Made by a program: the position numbers and the translations under genes. Positions 1 to 8,898 of a DNA stretch of 64,000 nt are shown here, in pieces. This DNA comes from Pseudobdellovibrionaceae bacterium. Lineage in GTDB: Bacteria > Bdellovibrionota > Bdellovibrionia > Bdellovibrionales > Bdellovibrionaceae. Position 1 is the first letter of the stretch, and the number at the start of each line of letters is the position of its first letter. The stretch lies in assembly GCA_021731025.1 (NCBI GenBank), contig JAKFYD010000006.1:42348-106347 (forward strand), written 5' to 3'. The notes under the pieces were generated by a model. It was not told the origin of the DNA. It saw only the letters and a program-made list of their open reading frames with translations, and did no database searches.

Positions 1-56
1 TCTAAAGTATGTGACTTTTTGTTCAACTTGAGGCCGTCCTGTCTCAAACTAAGATA

Positions 57-1883
57 GTGCAAAAACGTCGCTTCTCTATTCGCTATAAAATTCTGGCTTT
101 ATTGACTCTCATTCCCGTATTAACACTTGGTATTTTCTTGTTTATGGCTCTCAAGATTTTTCGAGAGGACAAGATGGCTTACGTCTTTGATTCGACGAGC
201 AATCTTTCTGGCACCATGGCCAGTCAAATCAAGAATCAGCTCAATACAGTTATGATTGGCGCTAAGCCAATATTTCAGGACTACCTATCCCAGGGAAAAT
301 TTACGAATGTTTCCCAGGCCTTATTGATTAACGACTATTACCTAGACCTTATTGCTGTCTACGAAATGGACGAAACCGGTAAGACATTAAAAATTAAGGA
401 TCATATCGAGCGTGCCCCCGAGATGTTCGAGGAGCTTTCAGTGAAAGCCGAACAGCTTACGGCTCTGACCACGTCTCAGAATAAACCGCGTTTCGTTTAT
501 TCTTTGGATAAAGATGATCGGTTGTTTGTCGTCGAACGTGTTGTTACCGAAGATAAACAGAAATCAATTTATTTTGGCTTTGTTGTGCGCTTTTCTGAGC
601 TTGAACAGATGTTTTCAACTTCGGTGGCACAAAAGATTTTTTTGATTGATGGCACGGGTAAAGTTCTTTTCGGCCCTCAAGGTACGATAGGCGAGGGCTT
701 AACTCAAAAAATGAATCTCAATTTTTTGCGACAGGCCGAGACGATTTCCCAGGGGGTCGAGGTCTCGCGAGATCAAACCAATACAGAACATCTTGTCTCT
801 TACGCCAAGGTTGGATTTGCGGATTTGTACATCATGACCTCAGTCATGAAGGAAAAAGCCCTCGGAGCTTTAGGTATTCTTTTAAGAAAATCAGTTATAT
901 TTTTTATCTTGTTGATCAGTTTGACGGCGATGGTCAGTTTGCTGGCCTCGAATTCATTAACCCGGGCTTTGACTTCGCTCTTTGACGCTACAAAAAAGGT
1001 TTCCGAGGGAAAATTTAACTTTCAGGTCAATGTCACTTCGAATGACGAAGTGGGAAGCTTGGCTAAAAATTTTAATTTGATGGCCGCAGAAGTCTCACGT
1101 CTGCTGGATCAAACGGCAGAAAAAGCGCGGATGGAAAATGAATTGCGTACCGCAAAGACGGTTCAGGAAACTCTTTTTCCAGAGACGACGGCGAATCTGG
1201 GGCCACTGCAAATTTCTGGATTTTACGAACCCGCTAGTGAATGTGGGGGCGACTGGTGGCACTACAGTAAGGTCGGAAATAAAATCTTACTTTGGATCGG
1301 CGATGCTACCGGGCATGGAGCTCCTTCGGCCCTAATTACCGCTGCCGCAAAGTCTGCTGCGACCATTATCGAAAGATTGAACGTAGGGCCAGCAAAAGCT
1401 TTAGAGCTTTTGAATCGCTGCATTTACGAATGCTCGAAAGGGCAATTGATGATGACTTTTTTCTTGGCTTACTACGACACCACAACCGGGGTTGTGACTT
1501 ATGCAAATGCTTCTCATGAAGCTCCCTTTCTAATTCGTAAATCTGGTGAAGCTTTAAAGAAGAAGCATCTTATTCCGATGAATGCGGTGAATAACCCAAG
1601 ACTTGGCCAGAACCAGACGACAACCTACACCGAAGCTACCGAAAAGTTAGAGCCGGGTGATCTCATGCTTTTTTACACGGATGGAATTTCTGATATTAAG
1701 AATCCTGCAGGGGAGTCCTGGGGAGAAAGAGAATTTATCAAAGCGATCGTGAAGTCCAGTCAGGACTTTCCTACGGCCACCGATGCGGTCTCTCGCATTT
1801 CAAAAGTTTTTCAGGAGTTTCGCCAAGGTTCTTCATTAATTGATGACGTAACATTCTTTATAGTTAAAAATAAAGAACATTGA
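57..1883 (+). CDS. Membrane sensor with HAMP and SpoIIE (PP2C-type) phosphatase domain
   Basis: Likely a membrane-bound serine/threonine phosphatase of the RsbU/SpoIIE kind, which dephosphorylates STAS-domain antagonists in partner-switching systems. A first membrane segment lies near residues 12-34 and a second near 275-297, enclosing a roughly 240-residue extracytoplasmic sensor region. A HAMP linker follows (about 298-350, with NDEVGSLAKNFNLM), then the phosphatase domain with GDWWHY, GDATGHGAPSAL, FYTDGISD and the closing DDVTFF, which supply the metal-binding aspartates. The start is GTG; an in-frame stop lies 43 bases upstream, so the gene is probably complete. The next gene, 10 bases downstream, is a STAS protein and the obvious candidate substrate. 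The family call is strong; the substrate is inference. Confidence 0.9.
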   Translation: MQKRRFSIRYKILALLTLIPVLTLGIFLFMALKIFREDKMAYVFDSTSNLSGTMASQIKNQLNTVMIGAKPIFQDYLSQGKFTNVSQALLINDYYLDLIAVYEMDETGKTLKIKDHIERAPEMFEELSVKAEQLTALTTSQNKPRFVYSLDKDDRLFVVERVVTEDKQKSIYFGFVVRFSELEQMFSTSVAQKIFLIDGTGKVLFGPQGTIGEGLTQKMNLNFLRQAETISQGVEVSRDQTNTEHLVSYAKVGFADLYIMTSVMKEKALGALGILLRKSVIFFILLISLTAMVSLLASNSLTRALTSLFDATKKVSEGKFNFQVNVTSNDEVGSLAKNFNLMAAEVSRLLDQTAEKARMENELRTAKTVQETLFPETTANLGPLQISGFYEPASECGGDWWHYSKVGNKILLWIGDATGHGAPSALITAAAKSAATIIERLNVGPAKALELLNRCIYECSKGQLMMTFFLAYYDTTTGVVTYANASHEAPFLIRKSGEALKKKHLIPMNAVNNPRLGQNQTTTYTEATEKLEPGDLMLFYTDGISDIKNPAGESWGEREFIKAIVKSSQDFPTATDAVSRISKVFQEFRQGSSLIDDVTFFIVKNKEH

Positions 1884-1893
1884 TGGAGTGTGA

Positions 1894-2364
1894 ATGGGTA
1901 AGCTCGACGTAAAAATGGTTAAAAATAGCGACAAATTAAACTTGGAAATGTCGGGTTCGGTTGATGAGGATGTGGACTTTCAACAGTATTCCCTAGCAGG
2001 ATCAGCTCAAATTGATATCGATCTCAAGGGCATTCAAAGCATTAATTCGTGCGGAATCCGTGAATGGATCAAGTGGATTAGCACGGGCTCAAGTTCAAAA
2101 ATCACTTTCAGTAATTGTCCTAAAGTTATTGTTGATCAAATTAATATGGTTGATGGTTTTTTGCCGACGAATGCGACTGTGCACTCGTTTTTTGTTCCCT
2201 ATTACAATGAAGAATCAGGTTCGGAAAAAAATATTTTATATCGACTGGGTCATGAATACAAAGATGGATCTTTAAATCCACCGGCTGACGTGAAAGACGA
2301 TGCTGGCGCGGTGATGGAGATGGACGTTATAGAATCTAAATACTTTAAATTCATAAAAAAATGA
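1894..2364 (+). CDS. STAS-like anti-sigma-factor-antagonist-type protein
   Basis: Residues 1-105 read as a STAS fold: IDIDLKGIQSINSCGIREW matches the strand and helix that carry the phosphorylated serine or threonine in SpoIIAA/RsbV. Here the usual D-S-[ST]-G is N-S-C-G, so the canonical acceptor is replaced by cysteine. The C-terminal 45 residues (starting near FFVPYYNEESG) are an extension not found in classical RsbV. A GGAG ribosome site precedes the ATG, and the gene starts 10 bases after the SpoIIE phosphatase gene, so the two are probably one operon. I infer a role as switch protein or scaffold; regulation by phosphorylation at the classical site looks doubtful. Confidence 0.7.
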   Translation: MGKLDVKMVKNSDKLNLEMSGSVDEDVDFQQYSLAGSAQIDIDLKGIQSINSCGIREWIKWISTGSSSKITFSNCPKVIVDQINMVDGFLPTNATVHSFFVPYYNEESGSEKNILYRLGHEYKDGSLNPPADVKDDAGAVMEMDVIESKYFKFIKK

Positions 2365-2451
2365 TTTTGGCCTAGGTCTAGATTTGCTTAAAGCTTTATA
2401 GAGCCGCCATAAAACTCAAAGAATCTTGAACTTCTACCGAAGAGAACGTTT

Positions 2452-4380
2452 GTGAGTACGGAAAATGTAAGAGCTTTAATTATTGAAGATGATTCCTCGC
2501 TGGGCGAAGCTATTCAAGAGGCTTTAAAGCGAGAAGGAATTAATGCTTACTGGACCTCTCGTCCCGAAGAAGGGATTTCTTTATTTTCTTCCAATAAAGT
2601 TGAATTTGTCATCGTCGATTGTTTACTACCCCAAATGACGGGAGTCGACTTCGTCATGAAGTTGCGCCAAATGAACCCAGAGTCAAAATTTAAAATTATT
2701 TTGATGAGCGGAATTTACACGGATAAAACCTTTATCCAAGAATCTGTGAAGAAAACTCAAGCCTTATCTTTTTTGAAAAAGCCCTTCGAGCTTGAGCAAA
2801 TTCTGTCTCTTGTTAAGACCGACGAGAAAAAAGAAGAGCTTCCCGCGAGAAAAATTTTGTATCAGATCTTTTCGAAAGAAAAAGTCACTAATCGCGAAAA
2901 GAAAAAGATGCTTGAAAGCATTGACGAAGTCAGTGGATTTGATTTGCCCTTTATTTATAGTTTATTAGCGGAAACGAAAAGCTCTGGTTACCTCAATATC
3001 TACAGTCACGATGGATCGGTTTCAGGATTGGCATTTGCCAATGGCTCTATCGTTGGTGTCGATGTCGAGGATCGGCAAACCTACCTGGGAGAATTGCTTA
3101 TCCAGAGTGGATATGTGACACCTGAAGATATACAAAAGGCTCTTAAGAATAAAACCAATAAGCGTTTAGGCCAGGCTCTTATTCAATCGAATTTAATGAG
3201 TCCCCACGCTTTGGATTTGATGATGACAGAGCAGATGAACATTCGTCTTTCAAAAACGATTGTGGATCGCCAAGTAAAATTAAATTTTGCCACATCTGAT
3301 GTTGAACTGATCTCGCCAAGTATTGATTCCGATTTGCTTTTAAATTATCTGCACGATTGGATCGCTTCAAAAATTTCTGTCTCTTGGCTAAAATCACTGT
3401 ACATGATGTGGGCCGGTCATGTGATTATTCCAACAGTTTCTTTTCGCTATGATCATCCCGCTTTAAGGATGTCCCTCGTTGAAAGTTTGGACGGGCTTGC
3501 TGGAAAAATTAAAGATTCGACTACTCTCAGTCAGCTTCTTGAAATTAAAGATTACAATCAGGCCGCCCTTTATAAAGCTCTGCACTTTTTGCTGACTAAG
3601 GGATTGATCGTATTTTCGACTAAGGCCGGGTTCAGCAATGAAGTTGAACAGCTTAATTATTTGCAAAAAATCAGTGCCGAAATTCAGGGAAAAAATGCCT
3701 TCGAGATTTTGGAGTATGTCGGAATTGGTTCGCTAGGAGCTGGCAATGCCGAACAGTTGCTTGTCGACTTTTTGCCAAATTTAGGAACAGAGCCAACCAA
3801 TAAGGAAAGTGAACTCTATAAGTTATGGACTGGTCTTCATGCTCAATTTCGCCAAGCTGCGGTCAGCAGTCGGGATGGAACCAGTCGCAATAAATTTAAA
3901 AAAGAGACCGAAAAAAATGATGCTGAAGCAAAAATTCGGGCGACGAAATTGGTCGAAGAAGCTCGACATGAGTTGCAGCTCAATCAATACCAAAAAGCGA
4001 TGGATAAAATTACGATCGCGCAAAAGCTCAGTCCACAATTTTTCCAATCCAATATTTATATGGCCTGGGCAAAGCTTGGACAGATGGAAACAAGGAAAAA
4101 TTTTAATCGATTAAAAGATATCGAAATTGATCTTATGCAGGTTCCTCCTGACGAAAGATACGATGCTTTATATCCTTTCGTTATGGGACTTTACTACCGA
4201 GCTAAAGGCGATATCATCAACGCCAAAAAATCTTTTGATAAAGCTTTGGCATTAGATTCCAGCTTTATCGTTGCACGCCGAGAGCTAGGCAAATTGGAAG
4301 CTCAACTGAAGGCGAAGAAACAAGATATATTCAATATGGATTTAGGCCAAGTAGTCGCAGGGTTTTTTAAGAAACGTTAG
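2452..4380 (+). CDS. Response regulator with PATAN (DUF4388)-like and TPR regions
   Basis: The receiver domain covers about residues 1-125. It has the acidic pair (IIEDD), the phospho-acceptor in IVDCLLP, the serine in ILMSG and the lysine in FLKKPF, so it looks competent for phosphorylation. Residues about 170-290 resemble the PATAN/DUF4388 domain found in regulators of motility and development (GYLNIYSHDGSVSGLAFANG; LGELLIQSGYVT). The last 150 residues contain tetratricopeptide-like helices (ALALDSSFIVARRELGKLEAQL). No DNA-binding or enzymatic output domain is visible, so it most likely acts through protein contacts. The start is GTG. It lies 87 bases after the STAS gene and may belong to the same signalling unit. 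Confidence 0.85.
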   Translation: MSTENVRALIIEDDSSLGEAIQEALKREGINAYWTSRPEEGISLFSSNKVEFVIVDCLLPQMTGVDFVMKLRQMNPESKFKIILMSGIYTDKTFIQESVKKTQALSFLKKPFELEQILSLVKTDEKKEELPARKILYQIFSKEKVTNREKKKMLESIDEVSGFDLPFIYSLLAETKSSGYLNIYSHDGSVSGLAFANGSIVGVDVEDRQTYLGELLIQSGYVTPEDIQKALKNKTNKRLGQALIQSNLMSPHALDLMMTEQMNIRLSKTIVDRQVKLNFATSDVELISPSIDSDLLLNYLHDWIASKISVSWLKSLYMMWAGHVIIPTVSFRYDHPALRMSLVESLDGLAGKIKDSTTLSQLLEIKDYNQAALYKALHFLLTKGLIVFSTKAGFSNEVEQLNYLQKISAEIQGKNAFEILEYVGIGSLGAGNAEQLLVDFLPNLGTEPTNKESELYKLWTGLHAQFRQAAVSSRDGTSRNKFKKETEKNDAEAKIRATKLVEEARHELQLNQYQKAMDKITIAQKLSPQFFQSNIYMAWAKLGQMETRKNFNRLKDIEIDLMQVPPDERYDALYPFVMGLYYRAKGDIINAKKSFDKALALDSSFIVARRELGKLEAQLKAKKQDIFNMDLGQVVAGFFKKR

Positions 4381-4387
4381 AAGCACT

Positions 4388-4491
4388 CTAATAAGCCTGG
4401 GCCCTTCGTTGCTTAGTCGGTCGGCTTGTGCGGCGTACTGACGTACGCCTCCGCGCCTCTCTCCTGCGCGCCTCGGTCGCAGGCTTATTAG
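4388..4491. repeat. Long hairpin-forming intergenic element
   Basis: A perfect 12-base inverted pair, CTAATAAGCCTG at 4388-4399 and CAGGCTTATTAG at 4480-4491, encloses an 80-base G+C-rich interior. The interior has its own stem (GGCGTAC at 4432-4438, GTACGCC at 4443-4449, TGAC loop) and several CGCCTC-like words. It lies between two genes that converge on it. It could be a bidirectional terminator, a REP/MITE-like dispersed repeat, or both. There is no T tract typical of an intrinsic terminator. Confidence 0.7.
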
Positions 4492-4527
4492 CGCACTTCT
4501 GATTTGGCGAACTGGTGCTGGGAATTT

Positions 4528-6306
4528 TTAGAACAGCAATGAGAGGCCTAGCTTGCCTTGCATCTGAATTTTTGAGGACGTGGTGTTGTTTTCGAAATCG
4601 CCTTGAATGAGTGAGGCTCCGTAGCTCCAGGACCATGAATTGTTGAGTTTTAGGAAGAACAGTGTGTTCAACTCGAGGAAGTATCGCAGGTCGCCGGCGC
4701 TGTTACTTGCGCCACTGTAGTAGGTCAGATCGAAGTTAAACCAATCGATGCTGGAGCCACCGAAGCTTGGATTTTCTCCTTGGTAGAACACTCCCAGTCC
4801 AAAGGAATTGTAGGTTGCAAGAGATGTTTTTAGACTTTGGAAAGGAATTTTTATTCCCCAGGTTGGATCTACAAAATTAAATCCTGGTTTAAATCGATAC
4901 ATCAGCGCGGTCCGGGCTAACGAGTAATCCATAAAATCATCTTTACGGCTGAGCGCTAGGATTTGCTCGATTTGCAATCCCCAACGAAGAAAATGGGAAT
5001 CCCCACGAGCTCCTAGAAAACTTTCCGACCACCAATCAAGAACAAAATTTCCGAGGAGAAGGGAAGACGATGGTTCGTAGACACCGTAGACTTTAGCATG
5101 AAATAGTGTGCCTTTTTGGACTTTGTGTGAAACAGAAAATTCACTGTTCGCCGTTTTGAAGGACATAAATCTTTTATTGTCGCTTTCGACGTCCAAGTTT
5201 TTTAAAAGCCATAAAAAATGTCCATCGGGAAAAGATTTAAGGCCCGAGTTTTTATCTTTGATGATCACCTTAGCGTTTTCCGGAGCCCTAACATCAATGA
5301 TAATTTGGTCGGAATAGGTTTTGGTCTGTAATGGAGCTAATGCATACGGACGCATGGCTTCAGCGGGAACTGGGCCACGCAGATAGAATTCTTGTCGCAT
5401 GGGTAGGCCGCCAGCGCCACGCAAGTAGAGTACAGGATCCGTAACAGGTATTTGTGCCTTCCATGATTTTCCTTCGAGGAGCTCAACTTTATCTTGTTTA
5501 GCTGGTAGGGCGCCTTCGGCACGAAGATTTAAAGTTGCACCATTTTCGCTGACAAAGACATCTTGGAAGTCAACGGGGCTCATGCGTGTTTCAAACTCTA
5601 ATAAAGCGCCGTTTTCAGAAAGCGCTTTCAAATTCAAATTCTGTTTTGGATCATTCAGAAGAATAATCGCTTGGCCGCCATTGACGACCTGATCATTGAT
5701 GATCAAGCGACTTTGTTTTTGCGAAGGCGAACGTGATTTAATTTGCATATCATCTTTTGTGCCTGAAAAATAAAATTCCCGAGAACACAGTTGCAATCGA
5801 GAATTGTCTTCCAATTTGTGAATGCAAAACTTAATGAAAGGGAGATACTTCATCTCATTCAAAACTTTGATGTCAATGGGGGCGCTGGTCATTCGTGCTA
5901 CATCGGACCGCAAGGACAAATTTGTTGATTTTTTATTGGGAACGATACTCAAAAATTGAGGTTCAACTTTAGTGCTCCATAGAGCTTTCCCGTAGTTGTT
6001 AAATAAAATGATCTGGCCTTCGGGAACAAGAGCATAAGGCCAAGCAAAAATAAGATTAAATTTTTTATCGCCTTTATTCGGCAGAATTAATTCGAACTGA
6101 GTTTGGTCGGTATCAATCAAGATATCGCCCAATTTCATTTGTTCCGCATTCAACAGAGTGAATTCGAATTTTTGGGGAAGGATCTGGACGTTACTTTTCT
6201 CGGGCAGAAAATTCAATGGCTCGGTGTATTTGCTCGGGACTGCCGTGTTTTCGGCTTGAGCTTGCTGTCCGCAAAAAAATAAAAGAAAGAACGCAAAGAT
6301 CTTAAT
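4528..6306 (-). CDS. Secreted protein of unknown function, probable outer-membrane barrel C-terminus
   Basis: I do not recognise the family. The frame stays open upstream of the first TTG (6216) and encodes a convincing signal peptide (KIFAFFLLFFCGQQAQA, cleavage before ENTAV). The only initiation-like codon in front of it is ATT at 6304-6306, five bases after a GGAG ribosome site, so I place the start there. The protein has a long beta-rich periplasmic part, and its final 150 residues alternate aromatic and polar residues and end in LGLSLLF, as outer-membrane beta-barrels often do. It follows the P-loop gene on the same strand with eight bases between them. Location in the outer membrane is inference. 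Confidence 0.75.
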   Translation of the reverse strand: MKIFAFFLLFFCGQQAQAENTAVPSKYTEPLNFLPEKSNVQILPQKFEFTLLNAEQMKLGDILIDTDQTQFELILPNKGDKKFNLIFAWPYALVPEGQIILFNNYGKALWSTKVEPQFLSIVPNKKSTNLSLRSDVARMTSAPIDIKVLNEMKYLPFIKFCIHKLEDNSRLQLCSREFYFSGTKDDMQIKSRSPSQKQSRLIINDQVVNGGQAIILLNDPKQNLNLKALSENGALLEFETRMSPVDFQDVFVSENGATLNLRAEGALPAKQDKVELLEGKSWKAQIPVTDPVLYLRGAGGLPMRQEFYLRGPVPAEAMRPYALAPLQTKTYSDQIIIDVRAPENAKVIIKDKNSGLKSFPDGHFLWLLKNLDVESDNKRFMSFKTANSEFSVSHKVQKGTLFHAKVYGVYEPSSSLLLGNFVLDWWSESFLGARGDSHFLRWGLQIEQILALSRKDDFMDYSLARTALMYRFKPGFNFVDPTWGIKIPFQSLKTSLATYNSFGLGVFYQGENPSFGGSSIDWFNFDLTYYSGASNSAGDLRYFLELNTLFFLKLNNSWSWSYGASLIQGDFENNTTSSKIQMQGKLGLSLLF

Positions 6307-6314
6307 ACAAGCTC

Positions 6315-6929
6315 CTATGCGGTGGTTTTGATTCCAAATTTTTTAAGGACGCTGTCATATTTTTCTCCATCTAAGATGGAAGTGATAATGCCAATAGACT
6401 TCGCCATTTTTGTTAAAAAATCATGGTCTTCGGAAACGACCACTCGTTGAGGATGCCCATTCCAAGCTTCAACAATTTTTTTATTGAGAAGAACGGCTTC
6501 TTCATGGGATTCGGTTCGTATTGGATTATTGCTGTCATAAAAGTCCGACGAGGCGGTGTCCAAATGAATCACCCAATCATATCTTTTCAGCTCAGTCTCG
6601 CGGTCCGAATGCACGTGTTTGTAAAAATCGGACTCGCTGTAGGGCCAATAGGCGATGCTATCCAAAGAGCCACGATCACAAATAATAAGCTGAGTCGCTG
6701 AATCTTCAATGACTAAATCTTCCAGTTCGCGCTGCGTGTAATAAATCGCTTTTTGTGTATGAATACGACCATTGGGAGTTTTTCCTCGAGGGAAACCCCC
6801 GCGATAGAGAAGACTAGCAGCTTCAGGAACGATGGAAACAATGGGACCCAATTCTTTTTTTAATGTTTCAAGAAGGGTGGTTTTTCCTCCGGAGGGGCCT
6901 CCGGTCAGAACGACTTTGGTTTTATTCAT
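6315..6929 (-). CDS. AAA-type P-loop NTPase, NadR/Ttd14-like
   Basis: A small nucleotide-binding protein of 204 residues. The Walker A loop GGPSGGKTT sits at about residues 10-18 and a Walker-B-like LIICDRGSLDS near 83-93. Overall form resembles the AAA_28 (NadR/Ttd14-like) ATPase family, members of which act as small-molecule kinases or nucleotide-binding regulators. The substrate cannot be read from the sequence. No membrane segments or signal peptide are visible. It is transcribed ahead of, and probably together with, the secreted protein gene downstream. Confidence 0.8.
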   Translation of the reverse strand: MNKTKVVLTGGPSGGKTTLLETLKKELGPIVSIVPEAASLLYRGGFPRGKTPNGRIHTQKAIYYTQRELEDLVIEDSATQLIICDRGSLDSIAYWPYSESDFYKHVHSDRETELKRYDWVIHLDTASSDFYDSNNPIRTESHEEAVLLNKKIVEAWNGHPQRVVVSEDHDFLTKMAKSIGIITSILDGEKYDSVLKKFGIKTTA

Positions 6930-6954
6930 GGTCTTATTGTGGAATAGAAAATTC

Positions 6955-8130
6955 TTAAAGTAAATACCTCAATCGATAAGCAAACCACGATAAGATTTTT
7001 TGCCAGAAGGGCAAATCTTGCAGGTCACGCAATCGAACCGTGTGACAATGATTCCGATCTCGTTTCCATTGGCGCATGATTTCAGCGACATGCTCCGGCT
7101 CATCAAATTCAGCTTCGATTTCTAAATCATGAAAATAACTTCGATGATTAAAATTTGCAGAGCCTACCGTCGACCAATCATCAACGATAAGATATTTAGC
7201 GTGAAGGACTCGGGGCTGATATTCGTGGATCTGCGCGCCAGCTTGAATCAAACTGATTAAAATAGGATGAGCAGCCCACTTGACCACGGGAACATCCGTT
7301 GGACCTGGCCAAATGATTTGCACATCAACCCCACGTTTAGCCGCTTTTCGAAGAGCCCGTAAGAAAGAACGTTTTGGTAAAAAATAGGCGCTTGCGATCC
7401 AGATTCTTTTCTCGGCCTTTTTAAAATGGCGAATCAAATCTCGAGAGAGCCACAGTTTCTCTTGAAGACGAGTGTTGATTCGCAAAGGAAATCGGCGATG
7501 TTCAATGCGCCGGGGAAGTGACCGGACTCGAGGAGCAATTCGTCCCGTCAAATGACGAAGGCGTGCCCGTCGAGAATGGAGCCAGCTGTTTTGAAAAGCC
7601 AGGCGAACATAGTCCACACCAAGGCCTTCCAAATAAACTCCTGAATCTCGCCATGCTTTTTCACCGAGCCATTTTTTGCAATGCACTTTCGTCCAATTGA
7701 AACTTCCTAGGAAAACAGATTTCTTGTCGATGATCACCGTTTTTCGGTGATTGCGCCGATTGAATCGACGTAAGATTGAAAAGAAGCGAAAAAATAAACT
7801 CAGGCGAAATCGGCGTACCCAGCGGAATGTTCCTGGAATGGGGCGATAGATTTTAAAATCCAGATTGTATTCAGCGCAAAGTTTTTGCAGCGGTTCCAAA
7901 TAAAAGTAGCTGCCAAAACCATCCACTAAAAGTTGAACATGACCGCCACGGCTTTTAAACTCACCCAAAAGTTTCAAAAGATGTTTGGTGAGTTCATCAA
8001 CTTCAAAAATATAAGTTTCGATAAGAATTTCTTCTTGGGCAGCAAGAATGGACTTTTCGAGTTCATCGAAATAATCATCACCTTCATGAAAAAAGCGGAC
8101 CTTGGTCCAGAATCTCGAGCTCTGCTGCAT
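6955..8130 (-). CDS. Phospholipase D-like / cardiolipin synthase-like protein
   Basis: The protein carries two HKD motifs, HRKTVIIDKKSVFLGSFN near residues 127-144 and HAKYLIVDDWSTVGSAN near 300-316, which form the shared active site of the phospholipase D superfamily. At 391 residues it fits the short, soluble-type cardiolipin synthases (ClsB-like) that lack the two N-terminal membrane helices of ClsA. The likely reaction is phosphatidyl transfer between phosphatidylglycerol (or phosphatidylethanolamine) molecules at the inner membrane. A nuclease or phospholipase role cannot be excluded from sequence. It is strongly basic and starts 66 bases from a divergent gene. Confidence 0.85.
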   Translation of the reverse strand: MQQSSRFWTKVRFFHEGDDYFDELEKSILAAQEEILIETYIFEVDELTKHLLKLLGEFKSRGGHVQLLVDGFGSYFYLEPLQKLCAEYNLDFKIYRPIPGTFRWVRRFRLSLFFRFFSILRRFNRRNHRKTVIIDKKSVFLGSFNWTKVHCKKWLGEKAWRDSGVYLEGLGVDYVRLAFQNSWLHSRRARLRHLTGRIAPRVRSLPRRIEHRRFPLRINTRLQEKLWLSRDLIRHFKKAEKRIWIASAYFLPKRSFLRALRKAAKRGVDVQIIWPGPTDVPVVKWAAHPILISLIQAGAQIHEYQPRVLHAKYLIVDDWSTVGSANFNHRSYFHDLEIEAEFDEPEHVAEIMRQWKRDRNHCHTVRLRDLQDLPFWQKILSWFAYRLRYLL

Positions 8131-8196
8131 AGCTCAATGTCACTCCTTGCAAACTAAAAGAGTCGACAGGACCGACTCAGAACTTCAGAATGAATC

Positions 8197-8892
8197 ATGA
8201 TGAGAACAAAATCAATTTTACAAATTCTATTCTTCTGCATTCTGTCTTTAAGTGGATATGAGGTTTTGGCCTCTAAAGCAACAGTGCAAGTGGCCTATTT
8301 TCATAAATCCAATAAAGAGCATTTTTCTAAGCAGGTTAAGCCCATTTTTGATCAAAACAAAACCTGTAAAGTTTGTGAATTGGTGGATTTAACGCCTTAC
8401 AAAGATTCGGGCGAAGCAGATGAATCCAAACTGGTGAAAGAAATTTCGGCGGTCGGCACCGATTACCAGATTCTTTTTATGAACTGGAATGAAAAATCAA
8501 CCGAATCAAATCGGGAGCTGAGTGAAGCCTTGGTCAAAAAATCCATTCAGGGTACCTTGATCCTTTTTACCGCAGGCTCTCCCTTGAACAACGAACCGAC
8601 AATTTCATTAAATAAAACCATCGCTGGTCAAGTCCCTGAAGCCGTTATCGTCGGCGAGATGACCGAGCGCGAACGACTTTTGCCTCAATTATTTTATGGC
8701 CCAGAAATGTTGACAGCCATCAAACCACCGAAAGAGTATTCGGGTCAGGGCTTAGCTCCTGTTTTTTTCCTGGCAAAATGGGTTTCGCACTGGTCAAAAC
8801 AAAAGCCCAACGAATGGGTTTCTTACTTAAAACTGAAAAAAAATAAACTTCGGAAATTGTGGTTAAGCACCGACGACTTCTTCGTTCGTTAA
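8197..8892 (+). CDS. Secreted protein of unknown function
   Basis: The first 26 residues form a signal peptide (ILQILFFCILSLSGYEVLA, then SKATVQ). The mature part of about 205 residues has two cysteines close together (KTCKVCEL) and an alpha/beta look, with a strand followed by a helix around YQILFMNWNE and GTLILFTAGSP. No known family is apparent. The gene ends only six bases before the convergent MBL hydrolase gene, so no terminator fits between them. Its start faces the cardiolipin-synthase-like gene across a short shared promoter region. Confidence 0.7.
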   Translation: MMRTKSILQILFFCILSLSGYEVLASKATVQVAYFHKSNKEHFSKQVKPIFDQNKTCKVCELVDLTPYKDSGEADESKLVKEISAVGTDYQILFMNWNEKSTESNRELSEALVKKSIQGTLILFTAGSPLNNEPTISLNKTIAGQVPEAVIVGEMTERERLLPQLFYGPEMLTAIKPPKEYSGQGLAPVFFLAKWVSHWSKQKPNEWVSYLKLKKNKLRKLWLSTDDFFVR

Positions 8893-8898
8893 CCTTTC

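Noticed and set aside
4388..4636. 82-codon minus-strand frame across the hairpin element
   Set aside because: It runs through the inverted repeat and the 3' end of the secreted protein gene in another frame; Arg-rich, low-complexity product without ribosome site.
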